Assembly: GCA_944320995.1 (NCBI GenBank)
Contig: CALUJQ010000002.1
Location: forward strand, 1-64,000
From: an uncultured Barnesiella sp.
GTDB taxonomy: Bacteria; Bacteroidota; Bacteroidia; Bacteroidales; Barnesiellaceae
Length of the DNA: 64,000 bases
Reading direction: 5' to 3'
Numbering within the stretch: the first letter of the stretch is position 1; each line of letters starts with the position of its first letter. The notes below the pieces were generated by a model. It saw only the letters and a program-made list of their open reading frames with translations, was not told where the DNA came from and did no database searches. Positions 8,424 to 17,351 of the stretch are shown here, in pieces. Both the position numbers and the translations under genes were made by a program.

Positions 8424-9575
8424 ATGGATATATTCCGCAAAATCAAGTTGTCAGAATCGGAAGAGAATACACTTCAAAATATTCTGAACGAGATAGACAA
8501 GCTATCCATCGAATGGGGAAAGAATAAAAACCGGCAACAAGCCGGTGCCGAAGAGATACAGCAACACATCGACACCGATATTTCGGCATCGCTCTCCCTC
8601 GAAAATTACCTTTGTACCCCTGCCCAAATAGAAAAAATAATTGCCCGGCAAGAAAAAAGCGACGACAAGAAAGAGAATCTCGTCAAAGGATACAACACCA
8701 TTTTGAATGCGCTCTACTCAAACCCTCAAAAATATCCCCTTTGCGAAGATACCATCATTGCACTCCATTCGGCCCTGTTCCCCAACGGAAAAACCCGATT
8801 GGGGAAAAACAGTTCCAACAAACCCGGAGCCGTCAACTTTCTCGACTACAAAGCCCCCACGCTATTCAATCGCAACCAAGCCGTATCGGTCAATAACGAA
8901 ATACACGACTTAGTCGAATGGACAAACCGCGAACTCTCCCGGAACTCCCGGCACAAACTCATCAGCATTGCCGTCTTCGCTTATGAGTTCATCTCCATAC
9001 ACCCATTTCGTGAAGGGAAAGGAGAGCTATCGCGAATCCTCACAACCTTGCTGTTACTGCAAAACGGATACGAATGGGCCAAACTCGGTTCTATCGACAG
9101 CCGCATCGAAGCCCGCCGTTCGGAATATTACAAGACCTTGAAAAACGGCCAGCAAAACCGATACTCTTCACAAGAGAACATCTCGGCATGGGTACTGTTC
9201 TTGTGCGACGTATGGCTGCAATCCATACGGTCGCTCCTTCCTGCCGCACTACGGGAGCCGGCATCACCGCAGCCCCAACAGGAAGAACCCACGACCAATG
9301 GACATAAACCGCAAAAAAGTATCGCAGCCAACCGATACCCCGCATACTTGAATCCTCGACAAAAACAAATCCTGAAATTTATCGAGAAAGAAGGGCCTGT
9401 AAAAGTGAGCGATATAACATCGGCGCTCAAAACGGTCTCGATCAATACGATAAAAAAAGATATGCTTTATCTGAGGCAACAAAAGCTCGTAGAAATTCAC
9501 GGAATATTGAAAGGGACTCTCTACACCTTGGCCCGACAAACCATACAACCGCCCAAAGATAATCGCCCTTTTTAA
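8424..9575 (+). CDS. Fic-domain protein with C-terminal winged-helix, altered Fic motif
   Basis: The 383-residue protein has a Fic/DOC fold in the middle and a DNA-binding-like C-terminus. The Fic motif normally reads HPFx(D/E)GNGRxxR; here it is HPFREGKGELSR. The catalytic His, metal-binding acidic residue and last Arg are kept, but Asn becomes Lys and the first Arg becomes Glu. Residues about 315-375 (ILKFIEKEGPVKVSDITSAL, then TIKKDMLYLRQQKLVEI) resemble a DeoR-like winged helix. The family adds AMP or other nucleotides to target proteins, and whether this one is active is open. No antitoxin-like partner is visible, so a toxin-antitoxin role is unsupported. Confidence 0.82.
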   Translation: MDIFRKIKLSESEENTLQNILNEIDKLSIEWGKNKNRQQAGAEEIQQHIDTDISASLSLENYLCTPAQIEKIIARQEKSDDKKENLVKGYNTILNALYSNPQKYPLCEDTIIALHSALFPNGKTRLGKNSSNKPGAVNFLDYKAPTLFNRNQAVSVNNEIHDLVEWTNRELSRNSRHKLISIAVFAYEFISIHPFREGKGELSRILTTLLLLQNGYEWAKLGSIDSRIEARRSEYYKTLKNGQQNRYSSQENISAWVLFLCDVWLQSIRSLLPAALREPASPQPQQEEPTTNGHKPQKSIAANRYPAYLNPRQKQILKFIEKEGPVKVSDITSALKTVSINTIKKDMLYLRQQKLVEIHGILKGTLYTLARQTIQPPKDNRPF

Positions 9576-9598
9576 GAACAACCGGGGCGAAAAATATG

Positions 9599-9606
9599 TA
9601 TATTTG
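9599..9606 (+). promoter_or_regulatory. -7 box of tdh-kbl
   Basis: TATATTTG fits TAnnTTTG and lies 67 bp before the tdh start. The mRNA would begin near 9613. Confidence 0.5.
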
Positions 9607-9673
9607 CCGCCAACAACCTTAATAATCCATGTAATATACATCAACCCGATTATTCAATGGTAACAAAACAACA

Positions 9674-10630
9674 ATGAAAAGAATTCTTGTAATCGGAGCG
9701 ACCGGACAAATAGGGTCGGCCTTAATGACCAAACTCCGCAAAGAGTATGGAAGCGACAACGTAGTCGGAGGATACATCGAAGGGGTCCCCCTCAGCGAGG
9801 AACTAAAAAACGGAGGCCCGCTTGAAATAGCCGACGTGACCAATGCCCCGCAAATTGCCGCCATCATCGACAAATACAAAATCGATTCGATATACAATTT
9901 GGCCGCCATCTTGTCGGCACAAGCCGAGAAACGGCCGCTATTGGCGTGGAATATTCAAATAGGAGGAGCACTCAACCTGCTCGAAATATCGCGAGAAAAA
10001 GGGTGTGCGCTCTTTACACCCAGTTCGATCGGCGCATTCGGCGACTCCTCGCCCAAAATGAAAACCCCGCAAGAGACCATACAGCGGCCTCGTACCATTT
10101 ATGGCGTAAGCAAGGTCTCGTGCGAACTGTTGAGCGATTATTACTTCTACCGGTATGGAGTAGATACCCGGTCGGTACGGTTTCCGGGGCTTATCTCCTA
10201 CGAAACCCTCCCCGGCGGAGGCACGACCGATTATGCCGTAGAAATATACTATGCGGCGGTAAAAGGCGAAAAGTTTGAAATCCCGGTCAAAGCGGGAACA
10301 TACATGGACATGATGTACATGCCCGATGCCCTCAAAGCGATGGTCATGCTCATGGAAGCCGACCCCGCGAGACTGAAACATCGCAACGCATTCAACATCG
10401 CCTCGATGAGTTTCGACCCCGAAATCATCTACCACGAAATCAAGAAATTCTACCCCGATTTCGTAGCCGAATACAACATAGACCCGGTGCGGCAACAAAT
10501 AGCCGACTCGTGGCCCGATATGCTCGACGACTCCTGTGCCCGAGCCGAATGGGATTGGAAACCCGACTATGACCTTGAATCCATGTCGATCGACATGATT
10601 GAACACCTGAAAAAGAAACTCCTTAAATAA
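9674..10630 (+). CDS. L-threonine 3-dehydrogenase, SDR (epimerase-like) type
   Basis: This protein oxidises L-threonine to 2-amino-3-ketobutyrate with NAD+. The 318-residue protein is an extended SDR: GATGQIGS NAD-binding motif at about 8-15, IYNLAAILSA, SSIGAFG, and catalytic Tyr-x3-Lys in IYGVSK (about 141-146). Further segments PGLISYETLPGGGTTDYA and MMYMPDALKA are typical of SDR-type threonine dehydrogenases rather than generic epimerases. The next gene, 6 bp downstream, is the CoA ligase that uses its product, which supports the call strongly. Confidence 0.92.
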   Translation: MKRILVIGATGQIGSALMTKLRKEYGSDNVVGGYIEGVPLSEELKNGGPLEIADVTNAPQIAAIIDKYKIDSIYNLAAILSAQAEKRPLLAWNIQIGGALNLLEISREKGCALFTPSSIGAFGDSSPKMKTPQETIQRPRTIYGVSKVSCELLSDYYFYRYGVDTRSVRFPGLISYETLPGGGTTDYAVEIYYAAVKGEKFEIPVKAGTYMDMMYMPDALKAMVMLMEADPARLKHRNAFNIASMSFDPEIIYHEIKKFYPDFVAEYNIDPVRQQIADSWPDMLDDSCARAEWDWKPDYDLESMSIDMIEHLKKKLLK

Positions 10631-10636
10631 ACGCCT

Positions 10637-11830
10637 ATGTTCACACAAATGAAAGAGTCTTTGGCCAATCAACTCGCCGAGATAAAAGCAAACGGACTGT
10701 ACAAAGTAGAGCGCACCATTATCACCCCTCAAAGTTCGGCCATACGGATAGCCGAACGAAGCGGGAAAGTACTCAATTTCTGCGCCAACAACTATTTGGG
10801 GCTCTCAGACAACCCCCGCCTCATCGCCGCAGCCAAGAAAGCGATGGACTCGCATGGATTCGGCATGTCGTCGGTACGGTTCATTTGCGGAGCGCAAGAC
10901 CTGCACCGTGAACTCGAAAAAGCGATTGCCCGCTATTTCAAAACCGAAGATACAATCCTATATGCCGCTTGCTTCGATGCCAACGGCGGGGTGTTCGAAC
11001 CGCTCTTCACCGAAGAGGACGCCATCATATCCGATGCCCTCAACCACGCATCGATTATCGACGGCGTACGGCTCTGCAAAGCCAAACGCTACCGCTATGC
11101 CAACGCCAACATGGAAGAACTCGAAAAATGTCTGCAAGAGGCTCAAGCACAACGGTTCCGCATCATCGTGACCGACGGAGTCTTTTCAATGGACGGCAAC
11201 GTGGCTCCCATGGACAAGATTTGCGATTTGGCCGAAAAATACCAAGCTCTGGTCATGGTTGACGAATGCCATTCGGCCGGAGTCGTAGGCCCTCGCGGAC
11301 GAGGCGTAAGCGAACTCTTCAATCTCTACGGGAAAATCGACATTCACACCGGCACGCTCGGAAAAGCCTTCGGTGGTGCTATCGGAGGATTTACCACCGG
11401 ACCCAAAGAGATTATCGACATGTTGCGCCAACGCTCGAGACCTTACCTCTTCTCCAATTCACTGCCCCCTGCCGTCGTAGGGGCCGGCATAGAAGTATTC
11501 AAGATGCTCGACGAAAACGATGAACTGCACACCCGACTGATGGAAAATGTCACCTACTTCCGCGATAAAATGCTTGCCGCCGGATTCGACATCAAACCCA
11601 CCCAATCGGCCATCTGCGCCGTCATGCTCTACGACGCCAAACTGTCGCAAACCTTTGCCGCCCAAATGCTCGACGAAGGCATCTATGTAACCGGGTTCTA
11701 TTATCCTGTCGTACCGCAAGGTCAGGCGCGCATTCGTGTACAACTCTCGGCCGCGCACAAGCGCGAGGAACTCGACGCCTGCGTCAAAGCCTTTATCAAA
11801 GTAGGCAAGAACCTCGGCGTACTCAAATAA
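10637..11830 (+). CDS. kbl: Glycine C-acetyltransferase (2-amino-3-ketobutyrate CoA ligase)
   Basis: This PLP-dependent enzyme splits 2-amino-3-ketobutyrate with CoA into glycine and acetyl-CoA. The 397-residue length is normal for the alpha-oxoamine synthase family. Visible motifs are NFCANNYLGLS near the N-terminus, SVRFICGAQDLH, SDALNHASIIDG, VDECHSAGVVGPRG (about 210-223), and the PLP-lysine region HTGTLGKAFGGAIGG (Lys at about 242). It forms an operon with the threonine dehydrogenase, giving threonine catabolism to glycine. Confidence 0.96.
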   Translation: MFTQMKESLANQLAEIKANGLYKVERTIITPQSSAIRIAERSGKVLNFCANNYLGLSDNPRLIAAAKKAMDSHGFGMSSVRFICGAQDLHRELEKAIARYFKTEDTILYAACFDANGGVFEPLFTEEDAIISDALNHASIIDGVRLCKAKRYRYANANMEELEKCLQEAQAQRFRIIVTDGVFSMDGNVAPMDKICDLAEKYQALVMVDECHSAGVVGPRGRGVSELFNLYGKIDIHTGTLGKAFGGAIGGFTTGPKEIIDMLRQRSRPYLFSNSLPPAVVGAGIEVFKMLDENDELHTRLMENVTYFRDKMLAAGFDIKPTQSAICAVMLYDAKLSQTFAAQMLDEGIYVTGFYYPVVPQGQARIRVQLSAAHKREELDACVKAFIKVGKNLGVLK

Positions 11831-11875
11831 AGCACACGCTTTCTATCCAAGACGAATCAAAAAAGTCATATACTT

Positions 11876-11913
11876 AAAAAAAGGCCGGACACATTATCAC
11901 AATGTATCCGGCC
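11876..11913 (-). terminator. Terminator at the end of PUL A
   Basis: Bases 11883-11895 pair with 11901-11913 (13 bp, one mismatch, 5-nt loop). On the minus strand the stem is followed by seven U residues (11882-11876). It closes the minus-strand operon ending with the Gfo/Idh gene and may also stop kbl from the other side. Confidence 0.85.
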
Positions 11914-12002
11914 TCATCACTTATCTATCTGTCGAAAACTCAATCTACATCTTTCATTTATTTATTTCTTTCCTGTCCATAACAGACATTTTATCCTTTC
12001 AT

Positions 12003-13421
12003 TTACATCTCTATCCTCTTTTTAGAGACTCGGCTCTCCTCGGCCAAGAAGCCCATCACATGGCTTTCGATAGAGAGGTCTATCGTACTGGTCAGATAAG
12101 AAGGATCACGATGGGCAACCGCCAAAACAAAATCTTTTACGATTCCGAAATCGCCTCCGGCATGCCCTTCATATCCCGGCAAGGCCGAGATGTCTTTGTT
12201 CCAAACCAGTTTCTCATTGGTCAAGAAATCGGTAACGGTAAATTTCTTCATATCTCCCTCGATCCAGCCTTTTGTCCCCATAATACGGGTCAGACGTCCA
12301 CCAGTGGCCGTAAAGGCTTCCATCGAGAAAGCGCCCGTCACATTATCCTCAAATTCAAGAGCCGCTACGAAATGGTCGCATTGGTCATTATCGCAACGAT
12401 AGACACACCGTCCATAATCCGACGTCCGCAACTTCTCGAGAATGAGGCTGTCGTACTTGCTGTTTTTGCAGTCATTATCGGGAATATCGAACACATAAAG
12501 GAATTGCCGTCTTTCCAAATATATCTTTTTGGCCGAATAGGGGCATTTCGACTCTACGGGACAATCGAGACAGCGCTCGGTAGAACCCTCGGGAGCATTC
12601 TCCCTTTTGAACAGCTTCAGCCCGCCATAAGCCGATACCGATTTACAAGGCTTATTGACCAACCAGCGCATCATATCCATGTCGTGGCACGATTTCGCGA
12701 TAATAATGGGGGTCGTGTCTTTCGAACTTTTCCAGTTCCCTCGCACATACGAGTGAGCCATGTGATAATACCGGATACACTCCATGTGTTGTATGCTCAC
12801 CAAATCGCCTATCGTCCCTGCATCCAACACCTTTTTGAGGGCGATAAAATAGGGGGCATACCGCAATACATGGCAAATGCCTACCATGCGGTTATATTGT
12901 TTGGCATACTTCAAAATATCGGTACACTCTTTTATCGACTGGGCGACCGGTTTCTCCAACAACAAGTCATATCCGGCCGACATGGCTTTCAAAGCCGGCT
13001 CATAGTGCAAGTTATCGGGCGTAGCGATAATGACCGCATCGGCAAACTTGGGAACCGAAAACACCTCTTTCCAATCGCCGAAACAATGCTCTTCGGGGAT
13101 ATGGTATAAATCCCTCATATACTCTTGCCGCTCGATATTTATATCGGCAACGCCTACGATTTTCAACGAATTAGGATAATGTTCGGAATAACTGGCATAC
13201 GTTCTTCCGCGAGCCCCGGCTCCGATGACAATCGCAGTTACCGGTTTATCTACCACGGCCTCTTGACTTTCGAGATCCGAATCAAGCATCTTGCTCAAAT
13301 CGCCAAAATCGGGTTTCTTCCTATTCAACGACCCCACAGTCTGCGAGATAGCCCGAAAATCAGAAAGTGCGGCAGCAACCGTAGTAGCTCCCATTAACCT
13401 TAAAAATTCACTTCTTTTCAT
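12003..13421 (-). CDS. Gfo/Idh/MocA-family NAD(P)-dependent oxidoreductase with Cys cluster
   Basis: The 472-residue protein has a hydrophobic N-terminal segment (RLMGATTVAAALSDF) that may be an export signal. A Rossmann domain follows (VIGAGARGRTY at about 67-77), then the EKPVAQ motif with the family's active-site Lys (about 154-159) and a substrate domain with KSCHDMD. Two cysteine groups stand out: CLDCPVESKCPY and CVYRCDNDQC. Family members oxidise sugars or inositols, and some (GH109 and relatives) are NAD-dependent glycosidases. It is the last gene of PUL A. The longer reading would start at TTG 13430, so ATG 13421 is preferred. Confidence 0.85.
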   Translation of the reverse strand: MKRSEFLRLMGATTVAAALSDFRAISQTVGSLNRKKPDFGDLSKMLDSDLESQEAVVDKPVTAIVIGAGARGRTYASYSEHYPNSLKIVGVADINIERQEYMRDLYHIPEEHCFGDWKEVFSVPKFADAVIIATPDNLHYEPALKAMSAGYDLLLEKPVAQSIKECTDILKYAKQYNRMVGICHVLRYAPYFIALKKVLDAGTIGDLVSIQHMECIRYYHMAHSYVRGNWKSSKDTTPIIIAKSCHDMDMMRWLVNKPCKSVSAYGGLKLFKRENAPEGSTERCLDCPVESKCPYSAKKIYLERRQFLYVFDIPDNDCKNSKYDSLILEKLRTSDYGRCVYRCDNDQCDHFVAALEFEDNVTGAFSMEAFTATGGRLTRIMGTKGWIEGDMKKFTVTDFLTNEKLVWNKDISALPGYEGHAGGDFGIVKDFVLAVAHRDPSYLTSTIDLSIESHVMGFLAEESRVSKKRIEM

Positions 13422-13443
13422 CTCTTGCAAACGTATAAATACA

Positions 13444-13485
13444 AGACGATCCCGGACTCCCGGTTCAAAGAGACCGGAATCGTCT
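13444..13485 (-). terminator. Hairpin between T9SS protein and oxidoreductase genes
   Basis: An inverted repeat (AGACGAT then CCGG, matched by CCGG then ATCGTCT) spans the intergenic gap after the T9SS gene. The U-tract is weak. It may reduce read-through into the last gene. Confidence 0.4.
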
Positions 13486-13503
13486 TTAACAACTCTTAAT
13501 TAC

Positions 13504-15756
13504 TTATTTTTTTACAATAAAGGGCTTGGTCGATTTCCCGTCTTCGGTCGATAATACCACATAGTAAATACCCGACGGCAGATCGGCGGTCGAAATCATA
13601 TCATCGACATAGGTGCCATAATACCGCTTGCTCCATACCGTGGTTCCCAGCGGAGTTACGATATTTACCTGTGCTTGTACATTCTTGCCAAACTCGGCTT
13701 GTACCGTAATTTCACCCGAAGAAACCGTGGGATACAACCGGAACGATTCAAGACCTACACTCTCGATAATAGAGCTGGGCTCCCCGTCCGAAAGAATCAT
13801 TTGCAATTCCAATTCATCATCGCAACCCGATGTGCCGGTTGCCTTTACCGTAAAGCTGTAAATTCCCGGGGCATTCGAGTCGGCCGGCGTTCCCGAAATC
13901 AATCCCGCGGGCGACAGGGTGAGGCCGTCGGGCAATGCTCCTCCGGTAAGCGCACAAGTAATACCTTCACCCTCTATTTCGAGTTGGAGAGTATAGGGAT
14001 AACCGATATAGGCATCGGGGCATTGGTCGGTCACAATAAATACGTCGCAACCCTCGCCCGACTTGATGACCAGTGTATATTCCTTCTCGATAGACGACAC
14101 ATCGTCAGAGATTTTGATTGTAAACGTATAAGAGCCGTTTTTCGTAGGTGTTCCCGAAATCGCTCCTTCGTCATTCAATGCAAGGCCTTCGGGGAGTTCT
14201 CCCTCAACAAGCTCGAAATTCACGCTTCCTTCTACATTATCCACCACGATATTGCTGTAATAGGGTACACCTACCACACCGGCTTCGAGCGATTTGGTCT
14301 TTACCATCAATGTATAGGAATAGAGTACGGTGTAAATATCATAGCCCCCCTTAAACGGAAGTGTAAGTGCATCGCCATCAAAAATGGTAGCTCCATTGTT
14401 GAAATAACCCGTTACATACACTTTATCGTAAGCGGGCGACATCGTTACGCACCAAGCCACCTCATGTTGCGTTGCATTATTGGGTGTAATGGTCTTTTCC
14501 AGTTGCACCAATTCCCAAGTAGAGGTATTGTATTTGGCAAAATAACCGTCGTGTCCGCTGAATGTATAATTCTTGGCCTCACCACGCGGATTCATATTCG
14601 TTTCCGTTCCGCTACCGTTTATGTTACCGACTACATAGATGTCGTCGTTATTGTCGATAAACAGGGCTTTTGCCTCGTCACGACCACTGCCACCCAAATT
14701 CATACCATCCATATAGGCACCGGTGGATGAATATTTGATCAGGAAAGCATCGAAATTGCCGTTGAATCCCAGTGCCGGTTGTCCTTCGGGTGTAACAGCC
14801 GACTGACAGTGACCCCAAATATAGACATTGCCCTGCGAGTCGGAATCAATCGAGCGAACATCAATACGATTAGAGTTAGTCACATAAGTAATCCATTGTC
14901 CTATACCTTCGTGAGAAAGTTTTGCCACATAGGTATCACTGCTGGTTGAAGCGCCCACCTCGGTTGTAATAGACTCTCCGTCGGTACCGGTAAGTGTGAA
15001 CGAAGTACCGAAACGACCGGTAAGCAAAATATTCTCATCTTTATCCAATGCGACGGCCCAACCGTATGAAGCCGAAGGGCTTGATCCGGCAATAGCCCAC
15101 TGGCACTCCAACGAGCTGTTGTAGCAAGCCAAGAAGGAAGCCGTGACAGTACCCTCGATTGTCACACTCTTCTCGTTACCAAAGTCGGTAGTTCCGACAG
15201 TCGAACCGGTCACAAAGATATTGTCACTACCGTCAACCGCTACCGAATAGCACAAAGAGGCTCCCGTTCCTTTTATGAGAGTTGACATTTTGTAATTACC
15301 CTCTTTATCATAAATGACCATACAAGCATCGGTCGATTGTGTGGCAGTCAAAGTTTGATCGGTTCCGTCGATGGTAGCCGTACCGGCTATTTTCCCCACA
15401 GCGACAATATCGCCGGTCGATGTAACGGCAATCCGCTCGAACGAATCGTCGCCGCTTCCGCCGACTACTCTGGCCCACAAGAAATTCAATTCAGCGTCAT
15501 ACTTCACAATAAGAGCATCCATACCACCACGGCCTTTGACCGTTGTACCATTGTCAAACTCTATGTTACCCCGGCATATTCCGGAAATATAGTAATTACC
15601 ATCGGCATCGGTCAATGAACTATACGGTTCATCGGAACCTGTACTACCGAACGAAACTGCGGTTTCAAACTTAGCGTCTTTCGCCATAGCTTCTCCGACA
15701 CAAAATAGGGAAAGCAATAGAATCCCAGCACCCGTGTAAATTTTTCTTAGTTTCAT
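13504..15756 (-). CDS. T9SS-exported beta-propeller/Ig-like surface protein of PUL A
   Basis: The 750-residue protein has a signal peptide (1-25, ending AMA) and a region of blade-like repeats of the SBBP type (about 27-480), with patterns such as DADGNYYISG and DNNDDIYVVGNINGSG. Two putative-Ig (He_PIG) domains follow (about 482-565 and 565-655), each with an LP-[DE]-GL-x-L then ISGTP signature. A T9SS type A sorting domain makes up about 659-750 (FRLYPTVSSGE, GIYYVVL). It should be carried through the outer membrane by the T9SS and may bind glycan at the cell surface. It shares its plan with the 1436-residue protein of PUL B. Confidence 0.85.
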   Translation of the reverse strand: MKLRKIYTGAGILLLSLFCVGEAMAKDAKFETAVSFGSTGSDEPYSSLTDADGNYYISGICRGNIEFDNGTTVKGRGGMDALIVKYDAELNFLWARVVGGSGDDSFERIAVTSTGDIVAVGKIAGTATIDGTDQTLTATQSTDACMVIYDKEGNYKMSTLIKGTGASLCYSVAVDGSDNIFVTGSTVGTTDFGNEKSVTIEGTVTASFLACYNSSLECQWAIAGSSPSASYGWAVALDKDENILLTGRFGTSFTLTGTDGESITTEVGASTSSDTYVAKLSHEGIGQWITYVTNSNRIDVRSIDSDSQGNVYIWGHCQSAVTPEGQPALGFNGNFDAFLIKYSSTGAYMDGMNLGGSGRDEAKALFIDNNDDIYVVGNINGSGTETNMNPRGEAKNYTFSGHDGYFAKYNTSTWELVQLEKTITPNNATQHEVAWCVTMSPAYDKVYVTGYFNNGATIFDGDALTLPFKGGYDIYTVLYSYTLMVKTKSLEAGVVGVPYYSNIVVDNVEGSVNFELVEGELPEGLALNDEGAISGTPTKNGSYTFTIKISDDVSSIEKEYTLVIKSGEGCDVFIVTDQCPDAYIGYPYTLQLEIEGEGITCALTGGALPDGLTLSPAGLISGTPADSNAPGIYSFTVKATGTSGCDDELELQMILSDGEPSSIIESVGLESFRLYPTVSSGEITVQAEFGKNVQAQVNIVTPLGTTVWSKRYYGTYVDDMISTADLPSGIYYVVLSTEDGKSTKPFIVKK

Positions 15757-15840
15757 AATTTCAAGTTTTTAATAGGAATAATTAGACGATGATTAAAATT
15801 AACTCTTTGAATTATAATATGATGCATTTTTTAATTTCCA

Positions 15841-16584
15841 CTATTTGACCAGTTGGAGCGTAACCATAATGGGATAGTGGTCGGACAAGGTATTATCGGA
15901 AAACACCTTCGTCTCCTTAACGGTCCACCCACTCGACGGATAATAACCGATATGGTCGAACTCGCGGCTGAGCGCCAAACTCCACACACTCGACAACTCG
16001 TTGATCTCGGCTGTACCGACCCGGCGGTTCATATCGCCGGCCAATATGCACCATTTCCCTAGTTGAGGAATACGGTTCACCTCTTTAATTTGATTCATGC
16101 CGTTTTCGAGATTCGACATATCGATATGGGTATCGACAAACGAAATCTCACTCCCGTCGGAGAGTATGATCTTGGCTATGGCAGCACAACGCTGTTCCGT
16201 TCCGGTCGCACAAGGCAACAAAATGCGGCTGGTCTCCACAAAACTGTGTTTACTTAAAATTGCATTTCCAAATTTTCCCCCGTAACAACTTTCGAGCGTC
16301 ACATAAAACATGCCATGATACCCGGTCAAATAGGAGAGTTCGTTCAACATGTTGATATTGTTGTTGATTTCTCTCGGCGTATTGGCTTTCGACCGATTCG
16401 TATAATACTCCACCTCCTGTAAAGCCACTATATCGGGGTCCTGCGCTTTGATAAAGGCAGCTATGTCGGCAATGGGGGCGTCATAGCCGGCATGGATATT
16501 AAACGACATTATTTTGAGTTGTGTCTGGGCCGAAATGTTTCCCCACAAACACACACCCAACAATATCGATATAAACTTTTTCAT
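15841..16584 (-). CDS. Secreted endonuclease/exonuclease/phosphatase (EEP) family hydrolase
   Basis: The 247-residue protein has a signal peptide (1-19, ending ISA) and an intact EEP fold. The metal-site motifs are MSFNIHAG, VALQEVEY (Glu metal ligand), FVDTHID, LAGDMN and LSDHYP with the catalytic His. The superfamily includes DNases, sphingomyelinases and inositol-phosphate phosphatases; the substrate here cannot be read from sequence. It lies 21 bp after an SGNH esterase gene and belongs to PUL A. Confidence 0.85.
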   Translation of the reverse strand: MKKFISILLGVCLWGNISAQTQLKIMSFNIHAGYDAPIADIAAFIKAQDPDIVALQEVEYYTNRSKANTPREINNNINMLNELSYLTGYHGMFYVTLESCYGGKFGNAILSKHSFVETSRILLPCATGTEQRCAAIAKIILSDGSEISFVDTHIDMSNLENGMNQIKEVNRIPQLGKWCILAGDMNRRVGTAEINELSSVWSLALSREFDHIGYYPSSGWTVKETKVFSDNTLSDHYPIMVTLQLVK

Positions 16585-16605
16585 AACGTTTCTTTCGTTT
16601 CTTTA

Positions 16606-17343
16606 TTAGTTCAATGAATATTCTTCGGCCAACACATTGTAAATGGTCGTTGCTATGATCTTATTCCCTTCCAATCCCGGGTGAATCCCATCGGGGAACA
16701 ACTCTTGGTATCCTTGTAAAGCGGTGTGCAAATCGATAACCGTAAGATTCTGGGCTGCGGCTACCCGTTGGATAGCGGGTATAATCTCACTGGTGATAAC
16801 CCCGTCATCGGCACCGATCGAGTTGCTGTATGCAATGGCCGGCGTACACAAAAAGACTCTCGGCCGGGTTGACAAACTGCGCAATTCAAACACGAAATCG
16901 GTCAAGTCCGATTCAAACTCCGAACCATGATAGGGCCAGTTTATCGAACGGGAATCGTTGGTCCCGAATTTGACAATAACAATATTGGGCAAAAACGCCT
17001 TCGCATTGGAATACTCCGGGGTATCCCAATAAGGGGAATTACCGTTTTTCAAAAGAGTGGTTCCGCTACGGCCGAAATTCTCGACCTCAAACCCCTCGCC
17101 CAGCATATTACCCAGTAAGGCCGGATAACACTCCTTTTCCCTATCGTTCAGGAATTGCCGGGCTCCATAGGTGATACTGTTGCCAATGCAGGCAACTTTT
17201 CTAACCGACTCGATGGCAGGCGGTTTCTCCCCGGTAGGATAATCCTCTTCTTTCCCGGAACAGCCCGAAACCGCACCGACAACAGCCCATAGGCCCAATA
17301 TGCCACAAACGGCTACCGATTTTAAATAGCTATTCTTTTTCAT
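16606..17343 (-). CDS. SGNH/GDSL hydrolase lipoprotein
   Basis: The 245-residue protein has a lipoprotein signal (VGAVSGC, Cys at about 28). It carries SGNH blocks: CIGNSITYG (block I, nucleophile Ser at about 56), GRSGTT (II), KFGTND (III) and DGIHPGLEGN (V, catalytic Asp/His). It is probably an esterase removing acyl groups from a glycan or lipid outside the cell. Its position between two EEP-fold proteins in PUL A suggests the three act on one ligand. Confidence 0.87.
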   Translation of the reverse strand: MKKNSYLKSVAVCGILGLWAVVGAVSGCSGKEEDYPTGEKPPAIESVRKVACIGNSITYGARQFLNDREKECYPALLGNMLGEGFEVENFGRSGTTLLKNGNSPYWDTPEYSNAKAFLPNIVIVKFGTNDSRSINWPYHGSEFESDLTDFVFELRSLSTRPRVFLCTPAIAYSNSIGADDGVITSEIIPAIQRVAAAQNLTVIDLHTALQGYQELFPDGIHPGLEGNKIIATTIYNVLAEEYSLN

Positions 17344-17351
17344 CTTTTATT

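Noticed and set aside
8424..9575. Fic gene as toxin of a toxin-antitoxin pair
   Set aside because: No small antitoxin-like gene flanks it, and the winged-helix C-terminus fits the non-toxin Fic branch better.
12060..13109. 349-codon plus-strand frame
   Set aside because: It lies antisense inside the Gfo/Idh/MocA gene, whose motifs are clear; the peptide shows no family features.
12003..13421. Firm assignment to GH109
   Set aside because: The fold and possible export signal fit, but the characteristic segments of that family are not clear by eye, so only the superfamily is called.
13428..13435. TAnnTTTG match just before the oxidoreductase gene as its promoter
   Set aside because: The predicted start would coincide with the ATG and the box sits beside a hairpin in an operon; a chance match is likelier.
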